Below are positions 34,215 through 43,595 of a stretch of DNA of 64,000 nucleotides, one piece after another (position 1 is the first letter of the stretch; each line of letters starts with the position of its first letter). The stretch lies in NCBI RefSeq assembly GCF_017654485.1, contig NZ_CP061091.1, positions 1,315,501 to 1,379,500 of the forward strand, read 5' to 3'. The position numbers and the translations under genes were made by a program. The notes below the pieces were generated by a model. That model worked only from the letters and a program-made list of their open reading frames with translations. It searched no databases and was not told the origin of the DNA. This DNA is from Roseomonas marmotae (GTDB lineage: Bacteria; Pseudomonadota; Alphaproteobacteria; Acetobacterales; Acetobacteraceae).

Positions 34215-35480
34215 ATGCCTTTGCCTGAGCCGATGCCGCCCTGGCTGATCCTGGCCGACGACCTGACCGGCGCGGCGGATTGCGGCGTGGCCTTCGCGCG
34301 CCGGGGCCATGCCACGGCGGTGACCTGGGAGCATGGAAGGGCCAGCGGAGCCGAGACGGTGCTGTCCATCGACGCCGACAGCCGGCGGCTGCCGGCCGGG
34401 GCGGCGGCGGAACGCCATGCCGGTTTGCTGCGGGATCTGCTGCGGCCGGGCATGGCCTTCTACAAGAAGATTGATTCGACTCTGCGCGGCCAGCCGGCGG
34501 CGGAACTGGCGGCCAGCCTCGCGGTGCTTCGCGATATGGGCCGCCCCGCCATGGCCATCGTCGCGCCAGCCTTTCCGGCCACGGGCCGCACGACCGAGGC
34601 AGGGTGCATCCGCCTGGACGGCGTGCCGCTCGAAGCCTCTCCGCTCTGGGCGCGGGAGCATAGCTACGACAGCGCCGATCTGCGCGGCGTGCTGGCGGGT
34701 GCCGGGCTGCCAGCGGCCTTGCTGCCCCTGGCACGGCTGCGCGCGGCGCCGGATGCGGTGACGCAGGCCCTGCGCGCGGCACAGGCCGAAGGCATGGCCG
34801 CCCTGGTCTGCGATGCGGCCAGCATGGCGGATCTGGAGGCCATCGCCCGCGCCAGCCTGCCGCTGGCGGGGCAGGTGGCCTGGGCCGGCTCCGGCGGCCT
34901 GGCGGCGGCTCTCGCGGCGGTCGGGCCAGAGGGGCGGGAGCCACCGCCCGCCCTGGAGGCGCGGCGGGGTGGCCTGCTGCTGGTGGTCGGCAGCCTGGCC
35001 GAAGCCTCCCGCGCCGCGGCGGCCGAGGCGCTGGCCGGGGGCGGGTTGCGCCACTTCGGCCTTCCGCCCGGCCTGCTGCGCGCCGGGCCCAGGGCCTGGG
35101 AGGAAAGTGCCGGGGCCATTGCCGCCGCCATCGCGGCGGGGGAGGACGCGCTGGTGATGATCGAGGCCGATGCCGGCGCCGATCCGCGCCAGGGCGCCGC
35201 CCTGGCTCAGGCGCTGGCGCGGCTGCTGCGGCCGGCGGGACGTCTGGCGGGCGGGATCTTCGCCACGGGCGGGGAGACCGCCTGCGCCCTGTTGTCGCAA
35301 CTGGGCGTGCACAGTATCCGGTTGCTGGAGGAAATCGCGCCCGGCGTGCCGCTGGGCCTCACCCGGGGCGAGCTGATGCTTCCCGTCGTCACCAAGGCGG
35401 GGGGCTTCGGCGATGCCGGAACCATCGGGCATGCGCGGCGCCGCCTCCGTGCCCGGCTGCAACAAGAGGCCATGGGATGA
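34215..35480 (+). CDS. Four-carbon acid sugar kinase (DUF1537 family, DtnK/OtnK-like)
   Basis: 421-residue sugar-acid kinase. N-terminal LILADDLTGAADCGVAFA and FYKKIDSTLRGQP are the DUF1537 substrate-domain hallmarks; the C-terminal nucleotide-binding half has GGIFATGGETACALL. The family phosphorylates D-threonate, D-erythronate or 3-oxo-tetronates at the 4-position. The next gene, overlapping by ATGA, is PdxA2-like. This kinase-PdxA2 pair is the known set for D-threonate (or D-erythronate) breakdown to dihydroxyacetone phosphate. No class II aldolase or isomerase (OtnC/OtnI) is adjacent, which argues against the erythronate/L-threonate route through OtnC. Substrate choice remains inference. 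Confidence 0.9.
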   Translation: MPLPEPMPPWLILADDLTGAADCGVAFARRGHATAVTWEHGRASGAETVLSIDADSRRLPAGAAAERHAGLLRDLLRPGMAFYKKIDSTLRGQPAAELAASLAVLRDMGRPAMAIVAPAFPATGRTTEAGCIRLDGVPLEASPLWAREHSYDSADLRGVLAGAGLPAALLPLARLRAAPDAVTQALRAAQAEGMAALVCDAASMADLEAIARASLPLAGQVAWAGSGGLAAALAAVGPEGREPPPALEARRGGLLLVVGSLAEASRAAAAEALAGGGLRHFGLPPGLLRAGPRAWEESAGAIAAAIAAGEDALVMIEADAGADPRQGAALAQALARLLRPAGRLAGGIFATGGETACALLSQLGVHSIRLLEEIAPGVPLGLTRGELMLPVVTKAGGFGDAGTIGHARRRLRARLQQEAMG

Positions 35481-36496
35481 ACGCACAGGACAGTCGCCCG
35501 ATCGTCGCCATCACCATGGGCGACGCTTCCGGCATCGGGCCGGAAATCATCATGAAGGCGCTGGCGCGGCCGGATGTCCACGCCCTCTGCCGCCCGCTGG
35601 TGGTGGGGGACGCGACCCGGCTGCGGGAGGCCGGGGAGATCACCGGCATCGGCCTGCAGGTGGCGGCGCTGGAGAGCCCGGCGCAGGCGGGCTTCGTCCT
35701 GGGCACGGTGGATTGCATTGACCTCGGCCTGATCCCCGCCGGCCATCCCTTCGGCCGGCTCTCCGCCCTCTCGGGTGAAGCGGCCTATCGCTATATCGAG
35801 CGTGCGACCCGGCTGGTGGAGGCGGGGGAGGCGGATGCCATCTGCACCGCGCCACTGAGCAAGGAGGCGCTGCATGCCGCCGGCCATAAATACCCCGGCC
35901 ATACCGAGCTGCTGGCGCATCTGACCGGCACGCCGGAAGTCTCGATGATGCTGGTGGCGCCGAAGCTGCGCGTCATCCACGTCACCACGCATATCGGCCT
36001 CGTCGATGCCATCCGGAAGATCGAGCCGGGGCTGGTGGAGCGCGTCATCGCCCGTGGCCATGCGACGCTGGTGAAATCCGGCATCGAGGACCCGCGCATC
36101 GGTGTCTGCGGCATCAACCCGCATGCCGGCGAGAACGGCCTCTTCGGCCATGGCGAGGAGGAGGCGAAGATCATCCCCGCCGTGCGGGCCTGCAAGGCCA
36201 AGGGCTGGAAGGTGGAGGGGCCGCTGCCTGCCGATACCCTGTTCTTCCGCGCCGCGCGGGGGGATTTCGACCTGGTGGTGGCCATGTATCACGACCAGGG
36301 CCATGCCCCCGTGAAGGTGATGGGGCTGGAGGCGGGGGTGAATATCACCGTCGGCCTGCCGGTGATCCGCACCTCCGTCGACCACGGCACCGCCTTCGAC
36401 ATCGCCGGCAAGGGCATCGCCGACGAGGGCAGCCTGGTGGAGGCGCTGCGCCAGGCGGTGGACCTGGCACCGAAGCGGAACCGCGCCCTGGCCTGA
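35477..36496 (+). CDS. pdxA2: PdxA2-type 4-phospho-sugar-acid dehydrogenase (PdxA family)
   Basis: 339-residue PdxA-family NAD-dependent oxidative decarboxylase. Metal-site histidines are in VTTHIGLVDA, GINPHAGENG and YHDQGHAPVK; IAITMGDASGIGPEI, seen here as VAITMGDASGIGPEI, opens the protein. PdxA proper acts on 4-phosphohydroxy-L-threonine in vitamin B6 synthesis; PdxA2 paralogues act on D-threonate 4-phosphate, giving dihydroxyacetone phosphate and CO2. The overlap with the DUF1537 kinase makes the PdxA2 role much more likely. It is the last gene of the pair and is convergent with an M20 gene 24 bases on. Confidence 0.9.
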   Translation: MNAQDSRPIVAITMGDASGIGPEIIMKALARPDVHALCRPLVVGDATRLREAGEITGIGLQVAALESPAQAGFVLGTVDCIDLGLIPAGHPFGRLSALSGEAAYRYIERATRLVEAGEADAICTAPLSKEALHAAGHKYPGHTELLAHLTGTPEVSMMLVAPKLRVIHVTTHIGLVDAIRKIEPGLVERVIARGHATLVKSGIEDPRIGVCGINPHAGENGLFGHGEEEAKIIPAVRACKAKGWKVEGPLPADTLFFRAARGDFDLVVAMYHDQGHAPVKVMGLEAGVNITVGLPVIRTSVDHGTAFDIAGKGIADEGSLVEALRQAVDLAPKRNRALA

Positions 36497-36519
36497 GGCC
36501 CGGCGCGGCCCGGGCGGCG

Positions 36520-37617
36520 TCAGCCGGCCATGATCCGGTGGAAGACCGGCACGGCGGCGCCCAGCAGGGCGATGTGCGCGCGCTCCCGCGGGCTATGCGC
36601 GGTATCCATCACCTCCGGTCCCAGGATGGCGCAGGGGGCGATGTCCTGCAGCTCGCTGGCATCGGTGCCGAAGGGGCGGGTCTCGGCGGCATGGCCGGTG
36701 GCCGCCTCGACGGCGCGGATGAAGGGATGATCGGCGGGAGTCTCGGGCGGCAGGCCCTGGCGCACCATGCTCAGCCTGATGCCGGCCCGTTCCGCCGCCG
36801 CCTGCACCGCCTCGACGACGGGCGTGGGATCGATCCGCTTGCTGTAGCGGAACTTTATGCGCGCCGTTGCCACGGGCACCGTGACGTTCACCGCCGCGCC
36901 ATGGTTGTCGATGATCAGGTTGAAGTCGGAGAAGGGCGGCGAATAGGCGTCGTCATGCAGGCTGGCATCGTCCCGCAGCCGCTGCTGGATCTCCCGCATC
37001 TCCACCAGGAAGGGGATCAGCGCCCAGTTGGCGTTGCGGCCGATGCCGAGCGAGGAATGCGCTTGCACCCCTTCCGACACGGCGATGAAGTCGATATTGC
37101 TGCGATGGCCGCGCACCGGCACCATGCCCGTCGGCTCGGCCACGATGATACCGCGCGGCGCCGCCTTGCGGGCCAGGGCGGAGCGGTCGGCGATCAGCCG
37201 GGCGCCCTGCTTGGTGGTTTCCTCGTCGGTGGTGATCAGCAGGGTGGCAGGCAGATGCGCCGGCAGGGTCCGGGCGGCGACGATGCAGGCGGCCAGCGGC
37301 CCCTTCATATCGGCCGCGCCCAGCCCGTGCAGCACGCCATCGGCATCGATGCGGCCGCTGAAGGGATCGTCGGCCCAGCCGGTATCCGGCACCGTGTCCA
37401 TATGGCCCGAGAGTGCCACGCCGCCCGGCGGGCCGCGATGCGCGACCAGCACGCATTTCGCCACGCCCCTGGCGTCGGTGAAATCCAGCCGCTCCAGCTC
37501 GAAGCCCTCCAGCTCGGCGGCGATGCGCTCGGCGAGGAGGGTGTTGGAGACGAAGCTGCGGCTGTCGATGCGGATGAGGTCGGCGGCCAGGCGGGCCACG
37601 GGGTCGGTATGGGACAT
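36520..37617 (-). CDS. M20 family deacylase (ArgE/DapE type)
   Basis: 365-residue zinc-dependent amidohydrolase. SGHMDTVPDTG, GLGAADMKGPLAA and TTDEETTKQG supply the metal ligands and catalytic Glu; EPTGMVPVRGHRSN follows, and the dimerisation insert is complete. ArgE and DapE remove acetyl or succinyl groups from amino-acid amines; this one has no arginine or lysine pathway neighbours. It is divergent from the PLP-enzyme/M81 operon at 37672 with a 54-base gap, so both are probably controlled together. A role in freeing an N-acylated amino acid for that operon is inference. Confidence 0.92.
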   Translation of the reverse strand: MSHTDPVARLAADLIRIDSRSFVSNTLLAERIAAELEGFELERLDFTDARGVAKCVLVAHRGPPGGVALSGHMDTVPDTGWADDPFSGRIDADGVLHGLGAADMKGPLAACIVAARTLPAHLPATLLITTDEETTKQGARLIADRSALARKAAPRGIIVAEPTGMVPVRGHRSNIDFIAVSEGVQAHSSLGIGRNANWALIPFLVEMREIQQRLRDDASLHDDAYSPPFSDFNLIIDNHGAAVNVTVPVATARIKFRYSKRIDPTPVVEAVQAAAERAGIRLSMVRQGLPPETPADHPFIRAVEAATGHAAETRPFGTDASELQDIAPCAILGPEVMDTAHSPRERAHIALLGAAVPVFHRIMAG

Positions 37618-37671
37618 GGGGCACGACTAGACCTTGCGGGCCGCCCGGCGGCAAGTCACGCTGCGGGCCTC

Positions 37672-38796
37672 ATGACGACATCCGCCTATCTCGACCCCCG
37701 CACCGGCCGGACCTGGCCTCTCGAACCCCCCCGCTGGTGTGGCCCGGAGGGCCAGCCGCTGCTGCTGACCGACCTGCCCGGTATCGGGCGGGATGCGATC
37801 CTGGCAGGGGAGCGTTCCCTCTGGCGCTACCGGGCCGCGCTGCCCTTCGCGCCGGAAGAACCGATCAGCCTGGGCGAGGGCTGCACGCCGCTGCTGGCGG
37901 GGCGCTGGGCGGGCGCGCCTGTGCGCTTCAAATGCGAATGGTTCATGCCCAGCGGCAGCTTCAAGGACCGCGGCGCCTCGGTCATGCTCTCGCTGCTGCG
38001 GGCGCAGGGCGTGACGGAAGTGCTGGAGGATTCCTCCGGCAATGGCGGCGCCGCCATCGCCACCTATGCCGCCGCGGGCGGCATGCGCGCCAAGATCCTG
38101 GTGCCGGATTCCACCAGCCCGGCCAAGACCGTGCAGTCCCGCGCGGCGGGGGCGCAGATCGAGCTGGTCCCCGGCAGCCGCCAGGACTGCGCCGATGCCG
38201 CCCTGGCCCAGGCCGAGCGCATCTTCTACGCCAGCCACAACTGGCACCCCTTCTTCCTGCAGGGCACCAAGACCCTGGCCTATGAGCTGTGGGAGGATCT
38301 GGGCTTCCGTGCACCAGATAACGTTATCATCCCCTGCGGCGCCGGCTCCAACGTGCTGGGCTGCGGCATCGGTTTCGGGGAATTGCTGCGCGCCGGGCAG
38401 ATCGCCCGCATGCCCCGCATCTTCGCCGCCCAGCCCGCCCATTGCGGCCCGGTGGCCCGCGCCTTCCTGAACATCCCGGCCGAGCCGGTGCGCCCCACCA
38501 TCGCCGAGGGCACCGCCATCGCCCAGCCGATCCGCACGCCCGAACTGCTGCGGGTGCTGCATGAAAGCCGTGGCGGCGCCGTGCTGCTGGAGGAGCAGGA
38601 GATCGCCGAGGCCACCCGGCGCCTGGCGCATCAGGGCCTCTATGTGGAGCCCACCTGCGCCCAAGCGGCGGCGGCCTTCGGGCACCTGCTCTCGGCCGGC
38701 TCCATCCGGGCAGATGAGACGACGGTGGTGGTGCTGACGGGCAGCGGGCTGAAATCCACCCAGCGCCATGCGGAGCTGATGGGAATGCGCCTGTGA
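37672..38796 (+). CDS. Threonine synthase-like PLP-dependent enzyme
   Basis: 374-residue fold-type II PLP enzyme. The N-terminus (YLDPRTGRTWPLEPPRWC) recalls the degenerate zinc-ribbon start of threonine synthases. The PLP lysine is in PSGSFKDRGAS, the phosphate-binding loops are SSGNGGAAIA and PCGAGSNVLG, and the C-terminal VLTGSGLKS closes the site. No homoserine pathway genes are near, and its partners are an M81 peptidase and a DSD1 enzyme, so it is probably a catabolic beta/gamma-eliminating enzyme (dehydratase or ammonia lyase) and not the biosynthetic threonine synthase. The M81 gene starts with a GTG overlapping its stop (GTGA). Confidence 0.9.
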   Translation: MTTSAYLDPRTGRTWPLEPPRWCGPEGQPLLLTDLPGIGRDAILAGERSLWRYRAALPFAPEEPISLGEGCTPLLAGRWAGAPVRFKCEWFMPSGSFKDRGASVMLSLLRAQGVTEVLEDSSGNGGAAIATYAAAGGMRAKILVPDSTSPAKTVQSRAAGAQIELVPGSRQDCADAALAQAERIFYASHNWHPFFLQGTKTLAYELWEDLGFRAPDNVIIPCGAGSNVLGCGIGFGELLRAGQIARMPRIFAAQPAHCGPVARAFLNIPAEPVRPTIAEGTAIAQPIRTPELLRVLHESRGGAVLLEEQEIAEATRRLAHQGLYVEPTCAQAAAAFGHLLSAGSIRADETTVVVLTGSGLKSTQRHAELMGMRL

Positions 38797-40313
38797 CCGC
38801 CGCCGCGCCGCGCGTCGCGCTGCTGGGCTTCTCCATCGAGTGCAACCGCTTCGCGCCCCCGGCGCGGCGGGAGGACTTCACCAGCCGCTGCTGGCTGGAG
38901 GGCGAGGCCATGCTGGCCGATACCCGCAGCCGCGCGCCGCGCGCCCTGGGGGAGATGGCGGGCTTCGTGCAGGCCATGGACCGCGCCGGCCCCTGGCAGC
39001 CCCGCCCGGTCATGATGACCAAGGCCGAGCCAAATGGCCCGGTGGAGCAGGCCGTCTTCGCGGAGATGATGGCGGTCTGGCGCGGAGGGCTGGAGGCGCT
39101 GCGCGGCGCGGTCGATGGCGTCTATTGCGCGCTGCACGGCGCCGGCCTGACCACGGAGCTCGACGACCCCGAGGGTGCGCTTCAGGCCCTGGTGCGGGAG
39201 GTGCTGGGCCCGGGCGTGCCGCTGGTCTGCACCTATGACCTGCATGCCAATGCCTCCGACGGCATGGTGCGGGATTGCGATGCCTTCATCGGCTACCGCA
39301 CCAATCCGCACCTGGACATGCGGGAACGCGGGGCGGAGGCAGCCACGCTGCTGCGCCGGCTGATGGCGGGTGAGCGCTTCCACCGCGCCTTCCGCCGTCT
39401 GCCCATCGTCGCGCCCAGCACCACGCTGCTGACGGCCGAGGGCCCTTATGCGGAGGTGATCAATCTCGGCCAGGCGCGGGTCAATGTGCTGGGGCCGAAG
39501 AAGATCGCCAATGTCTCCGTCATGGGCGGCTTCGCCTATAGCGACACGCCCTTCAATGGCTTCGCCATCATCGTCACCGGTCCGGACAAGGCGGCCTGCG
39601 AGGATCTGGCCGGCGAGCTGGCCCGCGCCGCCTGGGACCGTCGCGCGCGTTTCTGCGCCAGGCTGACCTCGCTGCGGGAATCGGTGGAGCGTACCCTGAC
39701 CAGCGAGGTGCCGCTCTGCTTCGCCGATGTCGCCGACAATCCCGGCGGCGGCGGGCGCGGCAATACCATGTACATCCTGGAAGCCTTCCATAAGGCGGGC
39801 GTGCAGGATGCGATCTTCGGCATCATCCACGACCCCGCCCTGGCGGCCGAGGCGCATGCCCTCGGCCTCGGCGCCCGCTTCATGGCGCGCTTCAACCGGG
39901 AGGGCCCGCAGGGCTTCAGCAAGCCCTTCACGGCCGAGGCGCGGGTGGAGGCGCGGTCGGATGGCAAGGTCACGGGGCGGCGCGGCATCTTCGCGCAGAC
40001 CTCGCTCGATCTCGGCCCCACGGTGGCGCTGCGGCTGGGCGGCATCGTCGTGGTCGTGGTCAGCCAGCGCACCCAATGCGCCGATCCTGCCTTCCTGGAG
40101 CATCTGGGCCTGGATATCGGCGCGGCGAAGGTGCTGGTGGTGAAGTCGCGCGGGCATTTCCGGGGCGGCTTCGACGAATTCTTCTCGGCCCAGCGCATCA
40201 TCGAGGTGGATGTGCCCGGCCTGACATCCCCCATCCTCGACCGCTTCGAATGGAAAAAGCTGCCGCGCCCCGTGCTGCCGCTGGACCCGGAGACGCGCTG
40301 GAGCCCCGCATGA
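38793..40313 (+). CDS. M81 family metallopeptidase (MlrC-like)
   Basis: 506-residue M81 peptidase. The founding member MlrC (microcystinase C) finishes microcystin breakdown, cleaving Adda-containing peptides, but most homologues are uncharacterised. Visible: VALLGFSIECNRFAP, ALHGAGLTTELDDPEG, the metal ligands in YDLHANAS and TNPHLDMRERG, DVADNPGGGGRGNTM, and the C-terminal VKSRGHFRGGFDEFFS. No signal peptide, so it works in the cytoplasm on imported material. It is the middle gene of a coupled trio (GTGA before, ATGA after). The substrate is likely a peptide or amide with a non-standard amino acid. Confidence 0.93.
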   Translation: MTAAAPRVALLGFSIECNRFAPPARREDFTSRCWLEGEAMLADTRSRAPRALGEMAGFVQAMDRAGPWQPRPVMMTKAEPNGPVEQAVFAEMMAVWRGGLEALRGAVDGVYCALHGAGLTTELDDPEGALQALVREVLGPGVPLVCTYDLHANASDGMVRDCDAFIGYRTNPHLDMRERGAEAATLLRRLMAGERFHRAFRRLPIVAPSTTLLTAEGPYAEVINLGQARVNVLGPKKIANVSVMGGFAYSDTPFNGFAIIVTGPDKAACEDLAGELARAAWDRRARFCARLTSLRESVERTLTSEVPLCFADVADNPGGGGRGNTMYILEAFHKAGVQDAIFGIIHDPALAAEAHALGLGARFMARFNREGPQGFSKPFTAEARVEARSDGKVTGRRGIFAQTSLDLGPTVALRLGGIVVVVVSQRTQCADPAFLEHLGLDIGAAKVLVVKSRGHFRGGFDEFFSAQRIIEVDVPGLTSPILDRFEWKKLPRPVLPLDPETRWSPA

Positions 40314-41419
40314 GACTGGAAGACCTGTCCACCCCCGCCCTGGTGCTCGACCTCGGCATCCTGCGCGCCAATCTCGCGCGCATGGCGGAGGCAGTGGCGC
40401 GCCATCCCGGCGTGGTGCTGCGCCCGCATATGAAGACGGCGAAAAGCCTGGATGTGGCAGCCCTGGCCGCCCCGGATTCCGGGCCCATCACCGTCTCCAC
40501 CCTGGCCGAGGCCCGCTACTTCTTCGAGGGCGGCTACAAGGACCAGATCTATGCCGTCGGTATCGCGCCGGCCAAGCTGGACGCCGTGGCGGCGATGAAC
40601 GCGCAGGGCGCGCGCATCAAGGTGATCGTGGACGATGCGGAGGCCGCCGCCGCCATCGCTGCCCATCCCGGCCCGCTTTCCGCGCTGGTGGAGGTAGATG
40701 TGGGGGAGGGGCGCGGCGGCGTGGCGCCGGAATCCGATCTGCTGCCGGCGCTGGCCGCGACGCTGGGCGGCCGCCTCGCCGGCGTGCTGACCCATGCCGG
40801 CCATTCCTATGCCGGCCGCTCGGCGGAGGAGATGGCGCGCATCGCCGAGACCGAGCGTGCGGGCGTGGTGCGCGCGGCGGAGCGGCTGCGGCAGGCCGGG
40901 CATGAGGTGGGCATCGTCTCGCTGGGCTCCTCGCCCACCGCGCTCTTCGGCGGCAGCATGGAGGGGGTCACGGAAGTGCGGGCCGGCGTCTACATGTTCG
41001 GCGACCTGTTGCAGATGCAGCTTGGCGTGCATGGGGAGCGGGAGATCGCGCTGACGGTGCTGGCCAGCGTCATTGGCCGCAAGCCCGAGCGCGGCGCCGT
41101 GCTGCTGGATTCCGGCGCGCTGGCGCTGTCCAAGGACCGCAGCACCCAGGCCGCGCCCAAGGACTATGCCTTTGGCCTGGTGCTGGACCTGGATGGCCAG
41201 CCTTCCCTGGGCGAGGCGCTGGTGGTCCGCACGCATCAGGAGCATGGCGAGGTGCGGCGCCAGGACGGCGAGCTGGACCTGGCCCGGCTGCCGGCAGGCG
41301 GGCGGGTGCGCGTGGCGCCCAACCATGCCTGCCTGACCGCCGCCGCCTATGACTGCTACCACGTGGTCGATGGCGGGCGGGATGTCGTGGCGGTCTGGGA
41401 CCGGGTGAACGGCTGGTAG
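40310..41419 (+). CDS. DSD1 family PLP-dependent enzyme (D-serine dehydratase/D-threonine aldolase-like)
   Basis: 369-residue fold-type III PLP enzyme. STPALVLDLGILRANLARM opens the barrel, RPHMKTAKS holds the likely PLP lysine (Lys 42), THAGHSY and GSSPTALFGG are phosphate-side loops, and PNHACLTAAAYD near residue 340 supplies the zinc His and Cys of the C-terminal domain. Family members dehydrate D-serine or D-threo-3-hydroxyaspartate, or cleave D-threonine or beta-hydroxyaspartate. It ends the trio with the threonine-synthase-like and M81 genes, so it probably acts on a D- or beta-hydroxy amino acid released from the M81 substrate. Which reaction cannot be told. Confidence 0.92.
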   Translation: MRLEDLSTPALVLDLGILRANLARMAEAVARHPGVVLRPHMKTAKSLDVAALAAPDSGPITVSTLAEARYFFEGGYKDQIYAVGIAPAKLDAVAAMNAQGARIKVIVDDAEAAAAIAAHPGPLSALVEVDVGEGRGGVAPESDLLPALAATLGGRLAGVLTHAGHSYAGRSAEEMARIAETERAGVVRAAERLRQAGHEVGIVSLGSSPTALFGGSMEGVTEVRAGVYMFGDLLQMQLGVHGEREIALTVLASVIGRKPERGAVLLDSGALALSKDRSTQAAPKDYAFGLVLDLDGQPSLGEALVVRTHQEHGEVRRQDGELDLARLPAGGRVRVAPNHACLTAAAYDCYHVVDGGRDVVAVWDRVNGW

Positions 41420-41438
41420 GCCGCCGCCGCGCGGCCGG

Positions 41439-42656
41439 CTATTCCGCCGGCTGCGCGACCACCCGGGTCGTGCCGCCGCGCGCCGTGCCCATGCAGAGCA
41501 GGGAGAGCCCCAGCAGCAGCGCCGCCAGCGGCAGCACCCAATGCGCCATGCCCGCATCCAGCAGAAGGCCCATGGGCACGGGCGTCAGCGCCCCGCCCAG
41601 CGGCAGGCCGGAGGAGATGAAGCCGAAGACCTTGCCGATCTGGCCGGGCGGGGAGGCGTCCTTCACCATCACGTCGCGCGGCGTGCGGCTGGCACCCAGC
41701 GCGATGCCGGCCAGCAGCGCCACCCCGATGGCCAGCGGCCCTGGCAGCGGCACCAGGCCCAGCACCAGGATGAGGGCGATGGCCGCCAGCGTCAGCCCCA
41801 CCACAAAGGCGCCGTGGCGGCTGGAGCGATCGGCGAACCAGCCGCCCAGCAGCGTGCCGCCGCTGTTGCCGGCCATATAGCCCGTCAGAACCATGGAGCC
41901 GACGGCGACGGGCAGCCCCCAGAGCTGGTCCATGACGGTGATGATGAAGGCCTGGATACCCGTGCCGGCCATGGAGGAGAGCAGGAAGAAGGCGAAGAAC
42001 ATCAGCATGGGGCGGGAGAGCAGCACGCTGCCGCCGCTCTCTGTCGCCGCCGCGCGGGGCTTGGGCTGGTCGGAGAGGATGCGGCTCTGCCAGAGGATGG
42101 CGCCCACCACCGGCACGCCCAGCAGGCCGAGCAGCAGCAGCGCCTCCCGCCAGCCGATCCAGAGCGCCAGGGCCGCGACGACGGGCGGCGCGGCAGCGAA
42201 GCCGAGATTGCCGGTGAAGGTATGCATCGAGAAGGCGCGGCCCATGCGCGCCTTGTTGATGCTGCCCGCCAGGATGGCGTAGTCCGCCGGGTGGATGACG
42301 CTGTTGCCGATGCCCGAGAGCACCGCCAGCGCCAGGATGCTCCAGTAGTTCGGCGCGAAGGCCATGGCGGAGATGGAGAGTGCCATCAGCGCCGTGCCGC
42401 CGACGAGGTAGCGGCGCGCGCCATGCCGGTCCACCAGGAAGCCCACGGGAGTCTGCAACACCGCCGTGACCGTGCTCATCAGCGCGACGGAGAGGCCCAG
42501 CGCCGCGTAGGAGACGCCGAATTCCTCCTTCCAGAGCGGAAAGAGGGGTGCCAGGCAGAGCATATAGAAATGCGACAGGAAATGGCCGGTGCCGATGAGC
42601 CCGATGATGGGCCAGTCACGGTCTGGCTGCGCAGCGGCGGGAGCCGGTGGCGGCAT
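41439..42656 (-). CDS. MFS transporter
   Basis: 405-residue major facilitator permease with about 12 hydrophobic segments. It starts WPIIGLIGTGHFLSHFYML, has GFLVDRHGARRYLVGG as the loop 2-3 signature and a long central break at QSRILSDQPKPRAAATESG (19 residues). The subgroup resembles carboxylate or fosmidomycin-resistance-type MFS proteins; no substrate can be given. It follows the LysR gene on the same strand (82 bases) and converges with the DSD1 operon. Probably imports or exports the compound handled by this cluster. Confidence 0.9.
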   Translation of the reverse strand: MPPPAPAAAQPDRDWPIIGLIGTGHFLSHFYMLCLAPLFPLWKEEFGVSYAALGLSVALMSTVTAVLQTPVGFLVDRHGARRYLVGGTALMALSISAMAFAPNYWSILALAVLSGIGNSVIHPADYAILAGSINKARMGRAFSMHTFTGNLGFAAAPPVVAALALWIGWREALLLLGLLGVPVVGAILWQSRILSDQPKPRAAATESGGSVLLSRPMLMFFAFFLLSSMAGTGIQAFIITVMDQLWGLPVAVGSMVLTGYMAGNSGGTLLGGWFADRSSRHGAFVVGLTLAAIALILVLGLVPLPGPLAIGVALLAGIALGASRTPRDVMVKDASPPGQIGKVFGFISSGLPLGGALTPVPMGLLLDAGMAHWVLPLAALLLGLSLLCMGTARGGTTRVVAQPAE

Positions 42657-42738
42657 GGGCGTATCCTCGCGAAAGCCGTATTTTGTTGCCCAGGCTGCGC
42701 CCTGGGCGCGGGCCTTGTCAAACGGGGCAGTTGCCGCC

Positions 42739-43590
42739 TCAGCCTTCCTCCAGGCTCTCCCGGATCAGCGCCACCAGGGGCGCCACAAGCTGGGTGCGCC
42801 CTGCGGCATCGCCGAAGACGGCCATCTCCGCCACGCCCAGCGGCGGCAGGCCCGGCACCTCCCGCAGCCCCGGAAGGAGGCCGGAGCGGCCCATGACCGT
42901 GGCGGCCAGCCCGGCCTGCGCCGCCGCCGCCACGCCCAGCAGGCTGGGGGAGGTATAGACCACCTCGAAGCCCATGCCGGCCCGTGCCAGCGCGGCCAGG
43001 GCACGGTCGCGGAACATGCAGCCCTGCGGCAGCATGGCCACCGGCAGCGGGCGGCCCTCCGGCGGGGCCCAGCCGGGCACCGCCACCCAGACGATGGGCT
43101 CGGTCCAGAGGATGCTGCCCTCCGTCTCCCCATCCCGCCGCTTGCCCAGCACCAGGTCCAGCGCGCCCCGCTCCTGCGCCGCGCGCAGCTCATGGCTGCG
43201 GCCCACCTCCACCTCCAGCCGCACTTCCGGGAAGTCGCGGGCGAAGCGGGCCAGGATGGGGGCGAGGTTGCGTGGCACGAAATGGTCGGCCACGCCCAGG
43301 CGCAGCCGGCCGGCGACGGGGGGCGCCACCAGCCGGCGCACCGCCTCGTCATTCAGGGCCAGCATGCGGCGGGCATAGGCCAGCAGCGTCTCCCCATCCC
43401 GCGTCAACGCCACGCTGCGGCTGGTGCGCTCGAAGACACGCTTGCCGACGAGATCCTCCAGTCGCTTCACCTTCAGGCTGACGGCCGATTGCGTCAGCCC
43501 CAGCGCCATGGCCCCCGGGGTGAAGCCGCCCCGCTCCGCGACCTGGACGAAGCAGCGCAGCAGGTCGAGATCGAGGTCGGGCACGCGCAT
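42739..43590 (-). CDS. LysR family transcriptional regulator
   Basis: 283-residue LysR regulator. Helix-turn-helix at residues about 8-65 (LDLLRCFVQVAERGGFT, then LTQSAVSLKVKRLEDLVG). The effector domain has GRLRLGVADHFVPRN. It is cotranscribed with the racemase gene upstream (5 bases apart) and probably with MFS downstream, so the regulator is embedded in the operon instead of divergent from it. It is the only obvious regulator for the 36.5-45 kb cluster. Effector unknown. Confidence 0.93.
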   Translation of the reverse strand: MRVPDLDLDLLRCFVQVAERGGFTPGAMALGLTQSAVSLKVKRLEDLVGKRVFERTSRSVALTRDGETLLAYARRMLALNDEAVRRLVAPPVAGRLRLGVADHFVPRNLAPILARFARDFPEVRLEVEVGRSHELRAAQERGALDLVLGKRRDGETEGSILWTEPIVWVAVPGWAPPEGRPLPVAMLPQGCMFRDRALAALARAGMGFEVVYTSPSLLGVAAAAQAGLAATVMGRSGLLPGLREVPGLPPLGVAEMAVFGDAAGRTQLVAPLVALIRESLEEG

Positions 43591-43595
43591 GATGG

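Noticed and set aside
36499..36516. Terminator between pdxA2 and the M20 gene
   Set aside because: Only a 6-base GCCCGG/CCGGGC stem is possible, which is common by chance in such GC-rich sequence.
37672..38796. Biosynthetic threonine synthase (thrC)
   Set aside because: The N-terminus is degenerate, no hom or thrB is near, and the gene is coupled to M81 and DSD1 genes.
37672..41419. Beta-hydroxyaspartate cycle (bhc) genes
   Set aside because: A DSD1-type enzyme is present, but the aminotransferase, the iminosuccinate reductase and a clear BhcB dehydratase are not; the PLP partner is threonine-synthase-like.
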